NCBI GenBank assembly: GCA_024291935.2
Contig: CM044310.1
Location: forward strand, 115,702,213 to 115,766,212
Reading direction: 5' to 3'
Length of the DNA stretch: 64,000 bases
Origin: Okapia johnstoni
Lineage: Eukaryota > Chordata > Mammalia > Artiodactyla > Giraffidae
Both the position numbers and the translations under genes were made by a program. Shown here in pieces: positions 38,742 to 50,790 of this stretch; position 1 is the stretch's first letter, and every line of letters starts with the position of its first letter. The notes beneath the pieces were generated by a model. It was not told the DNA's origin. It did no database searches and worked only from the letters and a program-made list of their open reading frames with translations.

Positions 38742-41700
38742 ATGGAGGACGGTGTCTATGGTAAGTCGGGGAGGGGCGGGGCCGGCTGGGAGCAGATGGA
38801 GCGTTTCGGTCCGAACGTTCCGCCGCGAACGACCTCCCCTCCACGACGCGCGCCTTGCGAAGCTTGTTCGGCCCTGTCGTGGCCTCGCTTTTGTGGGGCG
38901 CGGGACTGGCTTCCGGCAGGGCAGGAGAGCGGGGCGTTCCAGGCCATTGTTTGGGCCGAGCCTGTTTCCGGTGGCAGCGGGAGGGGTGGGATGGAGCGGC
39001 GGAGGCGAGGCTGGGGCGGAACCATTCCCTCTGGAGGGGCCGGGCGAGCCCAATGCCTCCCGGGAGAGGGGAGGGGGCCTTCTGGGGGCGGTGGAGTGGG
39101 GGGAGATCGTGGGGGCCACAGAGATTCCGCTAGAGCGGGGGCGGGGGGCTTCGATGCCCCGCCCCTTCCTCCACTCTGGCAAGCTGTCAATAGCTTCCGC
39201 TGCCGTGGTTACTTTCCATGGACTCAGGAGTCCGGGCACCCAGGTCCGCAGCTACCTCGCCAAGAATGGAGGCAGAAAACCAAGGCCTCAGTGCCCTTGC
39301 AAGTAATGAACCGCAGTGTCAAGCCTCCAGCCCCCATTCCCCTGTAAACCTAAGAGTAGAGGCTCCCAGCCCCCTTCTCTCCCGAGGACTAAGAGTCTAG
39401 ATTCCCAGCCCTTCCTCCCCTGGACTGAGGAGTCTAGGCCCCCCAGCCCCTTCTTCCACTGACCGGAGGCGGGACTCTTATCCTCATCCTCCCCATGAAT
39501 CAAGGAGCCCTGTCCTTCACCAGATTTCAGAAGTCCAGGCTTCCATTCCCCAGAACTGACCTCCCGCCCCTGATCCCCTCCCCCAGAACCCCCGGACCTG
39601 ACTCCGGAGGAGCGGATGGAGCTGGAGAACATTCGACGGCGGAAGCAGGAGCTGCTGGTGGAGATCCAGCGCCTGCGGGAGGAGCTCAGCGAAGCCATGA
39701 GCGAGGTGGAGGGTCTGGAGGCCAATGAGGGCAGGTGAGGGCTAGGGCAGGGACCCTGGGGGTCATGGGGCCAGGTGGGGGTCAGGGATGCCCAGGCATT
39801 GACCCTCCACCCTCTGCTCTCTGCCCCTGCAGCAAAACCTTGCAACGGAACCGGAAGATGGCAATGGGCAGGAAGAAGTTCAATATGGACCCCAAAAAGG
39901 TGCTTGGAGCCACAGGGCTGGGATCGGCCAAGCTGACATCCAGATGGGATTCTGGCATCTCCGGGTTCCAGAAGTGTGGTGGTTAAAGGTCTGCCTTAGG
40001 TGGACAGAGTTGGTCCTGATCCTGGATCCAGATAGTGGCAGTATTTGTTCCCTGAGCACTAACCAAGTGCTTCGGCCTCCTGATCTTTGCGTGTGCTGAA
40101 ACTTCTGCCTGAGTGGTCCTCCTCCCCTTTTTGCTCATATTTTAGGACCCATTTGTCTTGTCACTCTTGAATCCCCAGGAGGAGCTTGATTGAGTCTGGT
40201 AGGAAATATGGACAGTGATATATTCAAATGAGGGTTGAGAAGTGCTGTGACAGAGAGAGAGGTACTGGACTGTGGACACTAGAGGAATGAGGCTGGTGGC
40301 ATCAAGGAGGGCTTCCCTCAGGAGGATATTTGGGTCAGGTTTGAAGGATGACTTAGTGTTCACGGAGTGGGGAAAAGATGTTCATTCATTCATTCATTCA
40401 TTCATTTTACACCATTTCCTCAGGCCTCCCTCTGGCCCGCTGCTCTGCTAGGGAATGCAGAGGACCCAGTGTAGGGTTTGATGCTGCCTTGCCCTCAGAG
40501 AGCCCCTAGACTCAGATACCACGATCCAGAGTGAGGGGTCCTCGGTTCTTGGTCCTTAAGACATCAGGAGAGCCTGAGAAAGCCCTTGTCCAGCCTGAGT
40601 CTTGACCCTCACAGCTCCTCATGAACTGATGTCTCCTAACAGTTTCCCACTTTATTCTTCTTGCCAGGAGCAGTGGTAGTTTGTAAAGTCATTCAGCACA
40701 CATTCATGGAGCTCCTGTTCCTTGCCAGGTCCTGCTCCAGGGGGGACTGGAATTAACCATGCAAAGGCAGAGGGAGCAGTAGATGAAAAGTCTAGGCCAT
40801 GGGAGAGGTGGTATTTAAGGACCTGGGAAGAGCCTGAAAATGGGACTCAGGCCCTGCTCTGTTAAGGATGGGGGTGGGTTTGGAGGCTAAGGTTTCTGGG
40901 GCTGTCTTTCTGAGCACGCCAGCACTGAGACCCAGCCCTTCCCACCAGGGGATCCAGTTCCTGGTGGAGAATGAACTTTTGCAGAACACACCTGAGGAGA
41001 TCGCCCGCTTCCTGTACAAGGGCGAGGGCCTGAACAAGACGGCCATTGGGGACTACCTGGGGGAGAGGTGAGAACTGCGGCCCCTGCACCCAGTGCCTGC
41101 TGAGCCTCTCCTCTCTGCCCATTGCACCCAGCTTTTGCCGAGGAGAGGCCCTGATCAGCCTTGCAACTGGACTGAGAAAACTGACTGACACAGAGATTGG
41201 GGTGGGGCACCTTCTGAGGAACCCGGGGATCATCTGTGAGCATGTGGAGGGTATGGGGCCTTTGCGGACATCTGGGCAATGCGGGGACCACCACTCATTT
41301 ATGTCGGGACAGTGGAGAACATCTATGGGTGGTGTGGGAGCATGTGAACCATGTGGAGACAGCTGGTGTGCATGGGAGCGATGTGGACAGTGATGCAGGA
41401 AGTGGGGGGGCGGCCATCATCAGTGGAAATCTAGGGAGCATGGGGGGCCCATGGACATCTGGAAACATGGGGGCCATCTGTGGATGTCCAGGGTCTGTGG
41501 ACCACCTACAAGCGTAGAGTGCATGAGACTGGACATCAGGAGTGTATGAGGACCAGCGGTGGATGTCTAGGGTGCCTGGGAGTTTATGGATTTCCGGGAC
41601 ACATGCAGATGATCTGTGGATGTCAGGAACGTGTGGGGACTGTCTGGACTTCCAGGGTGCATGGGGACCTTCTGTGCAGTCTGGGAAACCAAGGGACCAT

Positions 41701-44700
41701 CCTTGCACATCTGGGGGTGTGTGGAGACCGTCTGAAACGTCTGAGGTGCACAGGACCGTGTGGGATGCTTGGGGTTTGTGTGGGCAGCTGGGGGGCATGG
41801 GGACTGGAGAGTCTGGGAGCATGGGGGTCATCTGTAGCTGTCTGGGGATCGCCTGTGGACATCTGCAATGCATAGGGACAGTCTGGTTGTCTGACATTGT
41901 GGGGCTGGTTTTGTGGGCATCTGGGTTGCCCCGGGACTCTATGGGTCTCTAGGGAATAGGAGGTCATCTATGGGCATCTATGAAATCTGGGGTTCATCAG
42001 AGGTGACCAGTAGAGCACATTTGCTGTGTTTCTCCCAACTGCACAGCGTTCCAGCCACACCAGAGTTCTTAAGGCAGTTCTTAAGGCAGGTCTTCCCAGG
42101 AGCGTTCTAAGTGTCCCTACCCCTGTGCCAGGCCTGTGATGGTGGCTTGGCCAAAACTTTCACTGGCTACAGAGGTAGCTGCTGTGCAGAAGGGCCACAG
42201 TCTCCCTAGTACTTCGCCTCCTGTCCACCCCCACCTGTGCAAGCCTCTTCCTGCCTATGACCTTGTCCCTGTCCTCCCAGGGAAGAGCTGAATCTGGCAG
42301 TGCTCCATGCCTTCGTGGATCTGCACGAGTTCACTGACCTCAACCTGGTGCAGGCCCTCAGGTGAGAAGGATGGGATTGAAAGGGCAGGAAGGGACCTGT
42401 CAGGGCTTTCTTCACCAGTGATGACCACCCCCTCCTGAAGGCAAAAACAGAATCAAGACTTAGGGAATGGATTGCGTGTGAGTGTTGCCAAAGTCCACAG
42501 TAGAGTCTCCTTCAGGCATAGCTGTATCCAGGCACTCGAATGGAGTGGGAAGTACAGCTTTCTCAGGCTCTTGATTGTGCTCGCCACGGGGTGGGTGCTG
42601 CTCTTGGCAGACCCTCCTCCCACATGACAGCAGAGGCTCCAAGCAACCATCTGTCCCATGCAGCAACCTTGGTAGAAAGAAAGGGTATTTCCATATATAT
42701 CCACGTAGAGAGTCTCCTGGCCGACGCTCAGTGGTCAGATTGGCCACAGGTGTGGCGCCCTCATTGGCCAGTTCCTCCCAAGGGCACTGAGAGCGGGTAG
42801 AGGGGTGGCCCCGCCAGTCCTGGCACCTACCCTCGGCTCGTCTCTGCCACAGGCAGTTCCTCTGGAGCTTCCGCCTCCCTGGAGAAGCCCAGAAAATTGA
42901 CCGCATGATGGAGGCCTTTGCCCAGCGCTACTGCTTGTGCAACCCTGGGGTTTTCCAGTCCACAGGTAGGGGCCCAAACCCCAGGGTCCCAGGGAAAGAG
43001 GGAGCTGGGGGTGGGGCGGATTTGAGCTCCTGGGTCCCAGGGGCCCAAGTACCCCAGTTGTCACCCCATGACTGTCCGATGCAGACACGTGCTATGTACT
43101 GTCCTTCGCTGTGATCATGCTGAACACCAGCCTCCACAACCCCAACGTCCGGGACAAGCCAGGACTGGAGCGCTTCGTGGCCATGAACCGGGGCATCAAC
43201 GAGGGCGGGGACTTGCCTGAGGAGCTGCTCAGGGTCAGGCCCCCCCCCACCAGCCCCCCTCAGCTCCATCCACCTTTCTCCTCTCAGTGCCTGAGCCCCC
43301 CACCCAGGATCACTGCCCACCCGTGGACTGCATGGTCACACCAGCCTGCCCAAGTCTCCTTCTCTCTCTCTTTCTCTGGCTACCTGTCTTTGTCTCTCTA
43401 TTTTTCGTTTTATTTTTTTCTTTTGCTGCACCAGGCAGTATGTGGGATCTTAGTTCCTGACCAAGGATTGAACCCAGGTTCCTGGCCTTCTGACTCTTTG
43501 AGGGTCTTGGTCTGTCCCATTTTCCCCTGTCTGTCTGTCTGTCGCTCTCAGAACCTAGCAGCTCTTCCACTGTCTCCGTCTCTGCATCTTTTTCCTTTCT
43601 CCCTCTCTCCTCGCTGGGGCTCCCTCCACTCTTCCCCCTTCTATTTCCCTTTCCTGCCCAGGCTCCTCCCTCCCTTGGCCACCCAACCTGTGGTCTCACT
43701 GGCTCCCAGTGAGCCCCCTCCCCACTGCAGTAGCCCTGGGAGGATCCCAGGAGCCCCGAGGTGCTGACTCTGCCTTCACCCCTCAGAATCTGTACGACAG
43801 CATCCGAAACGAGCCCTTCAAGATCCCTGAGGATGACGGAAATGATCTGACCCACACCTTTTTCAACCCGGACCGGGAGGGCTGGCTCCTTAAGCTGGGT
43901 ACGTCCCTTCCTGACTGCTGGCTGCCTCTGCAAGTGGGGGAAGTTAGCAGGCCCAGGTTCTAGACTCAGTTTTCTCACATAGTCACTGTGTGACCTTAGG
44001 ACAATGGTTCAACCTCTCTGAACCTCAGTATCCACATCTGAAAAGTGGGGTTGAGAATGAGATCAGGTCTCTTGTGCTGGGCCCAAGCCCAGGGCTGGCC
44101 TTGTCATCGGTGCTCCCTAACCCCTTCTGTTCACCACACAGGTTTATGAAACCCCTTCTCCGTGCCGGGCCCTAGTGTAGGGACTGAGGACACAGCCGAG
44201 AGCCAAAGAGCACAGTCCCCGTCTGCGGGGAAGAGTGTTCGTGATTCAGGCTGCTCTCAGCTGTAGCAAACAGAAAACAACCCAAGGAATTGGGCCACCC
44301 GGGGGCCTTTTACCTTGCTTGGCAGGAACTCTCGGGGAGTCCAGGGCAGACCCACTCTGAGACTCCTGTATTTCTATCCACCTCCCCCACCCCCCCCCCC
44401 CCCCCCCCCCCCGTCTGTGGCCTCCTCCTCAGCCCTGTAGCATGGTGGTGGTTCTAGAAGCGTTCTCTCTCCCCAGGATGTCGCCTGTAAGCAATGCACT
44501 TCTCAGCTGGTCGGACTGGTTCCTGGTGGGGAGGGGAGGAGCTTCTCAGGTGGCACTAGTGTTAAGAACCCTCCTGCCAACACAGGAGACGTAAGAGATG
44601 GGGAGTTTGATCCCTGGGTTGGGAAGATCCCCTGGAGGAGGGCATGGCAACCCACTCCAGTATTCTTGCCTGGAGAAGCCCGTGGACAGAGAAACCTGGC

Positions 44701-47515
44701 TGGCTATAGTCCATGGGGTCACAGAGTCAGACACCACTGAAGTGACTTAGCATGCACGTGGGGAGGGGAAGCAGCCTGGCTGACTTAGGAGAATCCGGAG
44801 CCCCTAGCCACAGTGGGATGGGTGGGGCAGGGGCCAGTTCCCCTTGGAACATGGGGCACCAGCTGACTGCAGTTAAGTTAGCAGAGGTCCGGCAAGGGCA
44901 GCTGCCTGAGGGTTGGAGTGGTTCTTCACCCCGGCTGCCTGGGAGATTCACCTGGAAACCAGAGGGGCCAGGCCACAGGCTCGTGAAGCAGGGTCTCTGT
45001 GGGTAGGATAGGCCATCGGTCATGTTGAAAGTTCTCCAGGCGGTTCCCAATGCATGGCCCAGGTTAAGAACTCCTGGCTCGGAGCCAGGCCTGGTAAATA
45101 GTAGGTGCCGAGGGAGGGTTGGCAGTGGCTTTTTTTTTTTTTAATAAATTTATTTATTTTAGTTGGGGGCTAATTACTTTACAATATTGTAGTAGTTTTT
45201 GCCATACATTGACGGCAGTGGCTTTTTAATGGAAAAGTGGTGAGCAGCTGTCCCAGGGAGACAGAATCTGGCAAGGAATTACAGTGGAAACAGCCCAGAC
45301 GGGAAGGGCCCAGAGGAAGCTTCCAGCCTGGGTGCAGGCTCAAGGCAGGCCTTTTCACCCTTCAGGTCTCAGCATCCACCCTCTGTGGTGGGGTGGCAGG
45401 GGGCTGCACATGGAATTGTGCTCTTAGAAGGGGGAATCTCTTCTCAGGCCACAGAGGCAGGTCCCTGGTGCACAGGAAATGCGATCACTCCTTTCAGCCA
45501 ACTTGCTGGGTTGGATTCCTGCAGCAGCTCCAAGGGAGGCAGGCAGGCCTGGGGGATCCCAGAGGAATTTAGATTCTTCATGGAAGGTCAGATGATGCCC
45601 CTGGCAGTGAGTGTGCAGGTAAAGAAAAACCGGAAGGGCAGATCCCTGAGAGACTGGTTCCCTTCCAAACTGCCTCCCCAGCCGCAGGACTCCCTCCCAT
45701 TTCTTGAATGAAGAAACTGAGGCTTGGTCACTGTCCAGCAGCCACAGGGCAGAGGTGGTATTGGACCCAGATTTCTGACCAGAGCGCAGCACAAAGTTAC
45801 TAGTAAAAGGCACCTCATAAACAGTGAAATACAGGAAAGGGGATCAGTGGTAGTGGTAGCAGTTACAATGAAAAAGATGGTTAATAATAAAGTCTTTGTT
45901 GCTGCTGTTTACTTCTTCTGGGACCACAAGGAGCCCAGAAGCAGGTAACTTTGCAGCAGGAAGGTGTGGGCCTGAGTGGATCTCCAGACTGGGGTCCAGA
46001 GAGGGCAAGTGGTTGTCCTAAGGTCACACAGCCAGGTCCTACTGGTGCTAACAGGAGTCCCCACGCCCACCTTGGGCCAAGGACTGGGGGTTTCCTCTTC
46101 TGCCTCTTGGGGATGACTTCCCCATCGTCACCGTGGCAAAAGAGGGCCTGCCTGGCTGGGATAGGTCCTGGGAGTGGGGCTGGAGTCAGGCACTGATGCT
46201 GGGAGGTGCTCGTGGCCAGCTCAGCATCCTGGGCCTCCCCGGAGGGACAGGGTCTGGCCATTACCCCCTCGTGTGGATGTAACTGGTTTTCTTCCCTCTC
46301 TCTCCCTCCCTCCCTCTCTGCGTGTTTCTCTCTGCTGTTTCCGGCTCTCTCTGTCCCACCCGCTGCGCATCCCTCCCCGCCCCCACCCACGGCTCTTGGG
46401 GGCACTCCACTCTTCCGCCCTCCCTCCTCCTCGCCTGGTCCTGCCTGCTTTCTCGCTGTCTGCCCCAGGAGGTAGGTACACGGCCGGCCCCATCCTTGCT
46501 GCCCAACAGGATACAAAGGGAGGGGACTGCCCTGGCCTCGGGGCCCACAGGAGAGGGACTGGGGGCCCGGACCGGGGTCCACAGACAGGCTTAGAGAGCG
46601 TAGAGCCCCACGCTGGCGGGTGGACCGATTCGCCAGGCCCAGTCTGCTCACCTGTCCCTGCTTGTCTGTCTTCCCACGCATCGCTTTGTCTTAGGCCCTG
46701 ACAGCCCCACCTTCCCTGCGCTCCCTCTGTCTCTCGCCCCCTTCCCCGCCCTCTCAGAGGCCCCCCCCACCCCCCTGTTGAGCCCAGGCCCCCTCCCCCC
46801 CTTCCCTTCCAGGGGGCCGGGTGAAGACGTGGAAGCGGCGCTGGTTCATCCTCACAGACAACTGCCTCTACTATTTTGAGTACACTACGGTGAGGGCGGG
46901 GGCGGGGCCGGGGAGAAGGGGCGGAGCTGGGGCCGGACTCCGGAGACCGCGGGTGGGGCTCGGGGGAGGCTTTGGGAATCTGAATCCTGTCAAACTCGCT
47001 CTCTCAGGACAAGGAGCCCCGAGGAATCATCCCGCTGGAGAATCTGAGCATCCGCGAGGTGGACGATCCCCGGAAACCAGTAAGACCCTCCTTGTACCCT
47101 GTCCTGCTGGCGGCCGAGGGCTCCTCTGGCCCCAGGGCTAGCACTTCCCAGCGGTCCTTCCTCTCCCTTGTCTCCCCAGAACTGCTTCGAGCTATACATC
47201 CCCAACAACAAGGGGCAGCTCATCAAAGCCTGCAAAACAGAGGCCGACGGCCGGGTGGTTGAGGGGAACCACATGGTGTACCGGATCTCGGCCCCCACGC
47301 AGGAGGAGAAGGACGAGTGGATCAAGTCCATCCAGTGAGCAGGGGCTCCCGGAGTCCTGGGGAAGGGGAGGGTGGCTGGGGGCCCAGGCTCTTCAGACCT
47401 CACCCTGGGATCCCGCCCCTTCCGCAGGGCCGCTGTGAGTGTGGACCCGTTCTATGAGATGCTGGCAGCAAGGAAGAAGCGGATTTCAGTCAAGAAGAAG
47501 CAGGAGCAGCCCTGA
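38742..47515 (+). CDS. CYTH2: CYTH2 (cytohesin-2/ARNO), complete coding region
   Basis: Guanine-nucleotide exchange factor for ARF GTPases at the plasma membrane and endosomes. Exons: 38742-38760, 39587-39734, 39833-39899, 40949-41067, 42281-42361, 42853-42965, 43085-43233, 43787-43898, microexon 46469-46471, 46813-46889, 47008-47079, 47180-47334, 47428-47515. The sum is 1203 bp, giving 400 residues plus stop, the normal length. Residues about 10-60 form the N-terminal coiled coil ([20 protein letters not shown]). About 61-250 are the Sec7 domain with catalytic Glu156 in [14 protein letters not shown]. About 258-377 are the PH domain ([20 protein letters not shown]). The basic tail [14 protein letters not shown] assists membrane binding. 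All introns are GT-AG and no defects were found, in contrast to its GC-rich neighbours. It runs convergently toward LMTK3. Confidence 0.98.
39340..39470. repeat. About 38-bp minisatellite in CYTH2 intron 1
   Basis: Units start at 39351 (TAAGAGTAGAGGCTCCCAGC), 39390 (TAAGAGTCTAGATTCCCAGC) and 39426 (TGAGGAGTCTAGG...CCCAGC), spaced 39 and 36 bp. Weaker copies lie on both sides (39219, 39520). Confidence 0.75.
40380..40410. repeat. ATTC microsatellite in CYTH2 intron 3
   Basis: Six to seven ATTC units. Confidence 0.9.
41210..42010. repeat. Degenerate minisatellite in CYTH2 intron 4
   Basis: About 800 bp made of variants of GCATGGGGACCATCTGTGGA followed by TGTCTGGG, roughly 30-45 bp per unit. 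It produces long accidental ORFs on both strands. Confidence 0.75.
43415..43512 (-). mobile_element. CHR-type SINE, truncated
   Basis: TTTTGCTGCACCAGGCAGTA start, ATGTGGGATCTTAGTTCCTG. Confidence 0.8.
44390..44412. repeat. 23-base C homopolymer
   Basis: Unbroken run of C in a CYTH2 intron. Confidence 0.95.
44538..44752 (+). mobile_element. Bov-tA SINE
   Basis: GAGCTTCTCAGGTGGCACTA start, TTGATCCCTGGGTTGGGAAG, core TTCTTGCCTGGAGAAGCCCG. Confidence 0.9.
45129..45225 (-). mobile_element. L1 3'-end fragment
   Basis: Poly-T, TTTATTTATTTTAGTTGGGG, TTTACAATATTGTAGTAG. Confidence 0.7.
46469..46471 (+). CDS. CYTH2: CYTH2 3-nucleotide microexon (GAG)
   Basis: A strong polypyrimidine tract and CAG precede GAG, which is followed by the donor GTAGGT. 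The preceding exon ends CTG-G (43898) and the next begins GGGGCCGG (46813). Including GAG gives Leu-Gly-Gly-Gly-Arg, skipping it gives Leu-Gly-Gly-Arg, both in frame. This matches the known triglycine/diglycine alternative splice of cytohesin PH domains, in which the diglycine form prefers PIP3 and the triglycine form loses that selectivity. No generic ORF finder would report it. Confidence 0.9.
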
Positions 47516-48700
47516 CCCCTTGCCCCCCACTCCATTATTTATTTCGGAGCTGCCCTGCCCGGGTGGCCGGACCCCTGGGCTTTGGGGCTTCGGATCCTGG
47601 TTCCTCGTTTGGAAAACTCATCGCCTCTAGCTCCTCTCTCTTTATTTGTAATTAGCACCCTGTTGGTAATCTTATTAATTATTTAACCACTTGCAGCCTG
47701 CAGACCCACCTCATTTCTTGGGGTTCACGGAGCTAAGGTGCTTGGCGGAGCTGGCCCAGCACCCCCATCCATGACCAGGGCCTGGATTGCTGATCTGTTG
47801 GTGGGTCTCATAACGTGTGAAAATGGTGCTGACCGTGTAGCCCCATGGGTGCGTCTCCAGGATGGCTCAGTTCTGGTCTCACCTGTAGCCTGCAAGGGTG
47901 GAGTAAAGGGAGAAGTTGAACTTGGCTGGAATTAGCTTTCAGTTAGAGCTGCAGGGTACTGAGTGTGCAGGTGTGCAGAGGTTCCCGGACAACTTGCACC
48001 GTTCATTCTAGATGTTACTTGACATCCAGGCACACACTCGTTCCACCTTTGCTCCCACGGGCTTGTGGTCTTGGAGGAGCAACACACATCTGATGGGCTG
48101 GGCTGATGCTTTGAGGCGAAGCTAGGAGCTGGAAGAGCTGTGAAGGGGCGCTGCTCTGGGAGGGTGTGGAAGGACGAAGGCCGGAGTGTTGGGTACAGTG
48201 AGTGGGAACGCCCTGCTCAGGGTGCTGGGCCAGAGGTCAGTGCTGTCGGAAATGGGCTGCCGGGTGTAGGTGGAGTGGGGCATTGTGACTGGGCCGGGGC
48301 TCTGGGCAGCTTGAAGCAGGTTCCTCAGCCACCCAACGATCATCCTTTGGAGGTAATTTTAGCACCAGGCAGGGAGAGCACTGAGAACCTGCAGTTTTCT
48401 AACCTCTTTCCCAGGAATCTGACAACCTCCTGGAGTATAAGGATCACTTCCTCTGAGGGTGGAACCTTGGAGGGTGGGGTACCCCTGAGCCTCAGGTCCA
48501 GGTCTGTCCCCTGTTGCTTTCCTGCTTGGAGTGTGCCTTCCAGCTTGGGGTGTCCCCAGAGAACAAAAGCGCACGGATCCCAAGAGGGGTGTATACAGGC
48601 CCGTGTCTCGCTCCCATGTCTAGACCTGCAGCTGAGGGGGATTTAGTACAAAAAACCCACAACCCCAGACAGGCCCAGGCTGGACGGGAAGCCTGTTGCC
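47516..48700 (+). other. CYTH2: CYTH2 3' UTR and downstream spacer, end not determined
   Basis: AT-richer sequence starts directly after the stop (TTATTTATTT, TTATTAATTATTTAA). No canonical AATAAA was found. AGTAAA at 47902-47907 followed by a GT-rich stretch is a weak candidate signal. Confidence 0.45.
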
Positions 48701-48899
48701 CCTGAATGCGCCAGACTTAATGTTATTCCCACCTGCTGTGTCCTCTGTGTCCCCAAGGGACCAAACCCCTAATTGTCAAGTGCTGCCGGTGAGGTGAGGA
48801 AGATCTGGCCCCGCCCTTGGCCAAAGGCTTCCACAAGCAAGAAAGTTCCTAAACGCTGTTAACAGCGCCGAGGTAGTACACTCCTCTATCAGGTGAGAC

Positions 48900-49215
48900 T
48901 GCTGGACTACACTTCCCAGCAAGCTGTGCGGCGCTGGCCACCGCACTGTTGGGAGAAGCATTCCAAAGGTCTGGGAAATGCAGTTTCTTAAGACTTGGCT
49001 GTCGGGTTTCCCTTAGGCTGATCCCCCCATCCCCTCCTCCACTCCATAGGCACTTAGGCATGCTGGGAAAGGAAACCCGGCCTGATCGTTTCAATCCCAG
49101 GGGCTGATGGGAAATGGAGTTCCCAAATGAAGAAATAGAATTCCCAACTCCCCTGAAAGGGTCCATGGAAATGGAGCCCTCGACCCAAGAGAGTCATGGG
49201 AAATGGGGTGCCTGG
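48900..49215. repeat. Cluster of CTGGGAAATGNAGTT motifs downstream of CYTH2
   Basis: Copies at 48971, 49073, 49105, 49164 and 49195, plus an opposite-strand-like ACTACACTTCCCAGCA near 48906. Similar in type to the KCNJ14 intron array. Confidence 0.65.
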
Positions 49216-49267
49216 GTCAATAGAGAGTCCCACCACAATCTTCTCCCTATTTTGCTCTACTCCGTGA

Positions 49268-49570
49268 ACTTCCCCGATGGCTCAGTGGGTAAAAAATCCT
49301 CCTGCAGTGCAGGAGACATAGGAGATACAGGTTCTATCCCTGAGTCTGGAAGAGCCCCTGGAGAAGGAAATAGTAACCCACTCCAGTATTTTTTCCTGGA
49401 AAACCATGGAGAGAGGAGCCTGGCGGGCTTCAGTCCAGAGGGGCGCAAAGAGTCAAGACACAACTGAGCAGCTAACACTTTCTTTCCAGTATCCTTCCCT
49501 GGAAAATTCCATGGCACAGAGGAGCCTGGCAGGCTGTAGTCCATTGGGCTGCGGAGAGTTGGACAGGGCA
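49268..49570 (+). mobile_element. BOV-A2-like double SINE
   Basis: Full Bov-tA (49268-49480) followed by a second partial BovA unit (49486-49570) repeating TCCAGTATCCTTCCCTGGAA and GAGGAGCCTGGCAGGC. Confidence 0.88.
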
Positions 49571-50344
49571 CCGCACAGAACATACAGAATGAACCCATAG
49601 GTACTGAGTGCCTACTGTGCAGAAGTACCTGGCTCAGTGGAGATGCCCCCGAAGAGCTTTCCAGGCACAGCGAATGGCTTGTGCTGAGGCAGGAAAAGGT
49701 GTATTATGTTGGAGTAAGTGACAGCAGCTCAGTGTGCATGTACAGTAGTGATAGAGTGGGGACGGGATGATGGGAAATGAAGGGGATGCCTGGGTCCAAT
49801 CATTTGGGGCCTGGACAGCCGTGGTAGGACTTTGAATGTATCTTTAGCTAAAATGGGAAGCCCACCAAGGATATGACACAGGAGAGTGATGTATTTGGAT
49901 TGACGTTGCAGGAGGAGCCTCTGGCTGCTGCAGAAGAATAATTTGGAGGTGAACAGGGGTGGTAGCAGGGGGGTAAGTTAGGAGGCTGTGTGGTCATCCA
50001 AGTATAAGAGGGTGTGACTGTAGAGGTGGGGAGACCTGAACCCATGAGTCATTTTGGAAAAGGAGCCAGCAGGACTTGGAGAGGGCTGGGTTAACTCTGG
50101 GATTCTCGCTTGAGCAACTGGTGAGCAACCAAGTCATTTACTGAGATGGCCAAAGAGGGGCTTTACGGGGGAGAAATCAATGGTTCTGTTTGGCCAAATT
50201 AAGCTGGAGATGCCCGTGGACCATTCCGATGACTTCCAAATTGTCCTTCAGTTGTCCCACTAATCAGTCTTCTCCCCAAGCACTGAGAAATTCTGGCTTC
50301 CAGCTCCCTCTTCTCCCAGGACCTCATGCTCCCCACCCCCTCAT

Positions 50345-50790
50345 TACAAGTTGAACCATGTCCCCCACAAATCCAGATACTGAAGTCCCAACACCCAGTA
50401 CCTCAGAATGTGATCTTATTTGAAAATAGGATCATTGCAGATATAATTGGTTAAGATGAGGTCCCTCATGTGGGCCCTAATCCAATTTGACTGGTGTCCT
50501 TACACAAAGGGACATTTCAGACCCACAGAAGGAGGGAATGCCATGTGACGATGAAGGCAGAGATGAGGATGATGCTTCTGCAAGTTGAGGAACACCAAAG
50601 ATTGCCAGACAACCACCAGAAGGTAAGAAACAGGTCTGGAATAGATTCTCCCTCACCATCCTCAGAAGGAACCAACCCTGCTGACACACCTTGGACGTCT
50701 AGTCTCCAGAACTGTGAGATAATAAATGTCTGTGGTTGAAGCTGCCAATTGGTGGGACTTGATTACAGCAGCCCTAGTGAACTACTACTA
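50345..50790 (+). mobile_element. Old interspersed repeat, same family as 13700-14295
   Basis: GTTGAACCATGTCCCCCACA start, CTCAGAATGTGATCTTATTT, GACTGGTGTCCTTACACAAA, CCAGAACTGTGAGATAATAA and end AGCAGCCCTAGTGAACTACT. Family not assigned. Confidence 0.6.

Larger units (their letters stand above)
43899..46812 (+). other. CYTH2 intron around the microexon
   Basis: MIR-like piece (about 43955-44060), 23-C run (44390-44412), Bov-tA (44538-44752), L1 tail (45129-45225) and the 3-nt microexon (46469-46471). Confidence 0.85.

Noticed and set aside
41295..41897. 200-codon open frame on the minus strand
   Set aside because: It lies in the CYTH2 intron minisatellite; the protein is a Pro/His/Asp-rich echo of the repeat with no domain.
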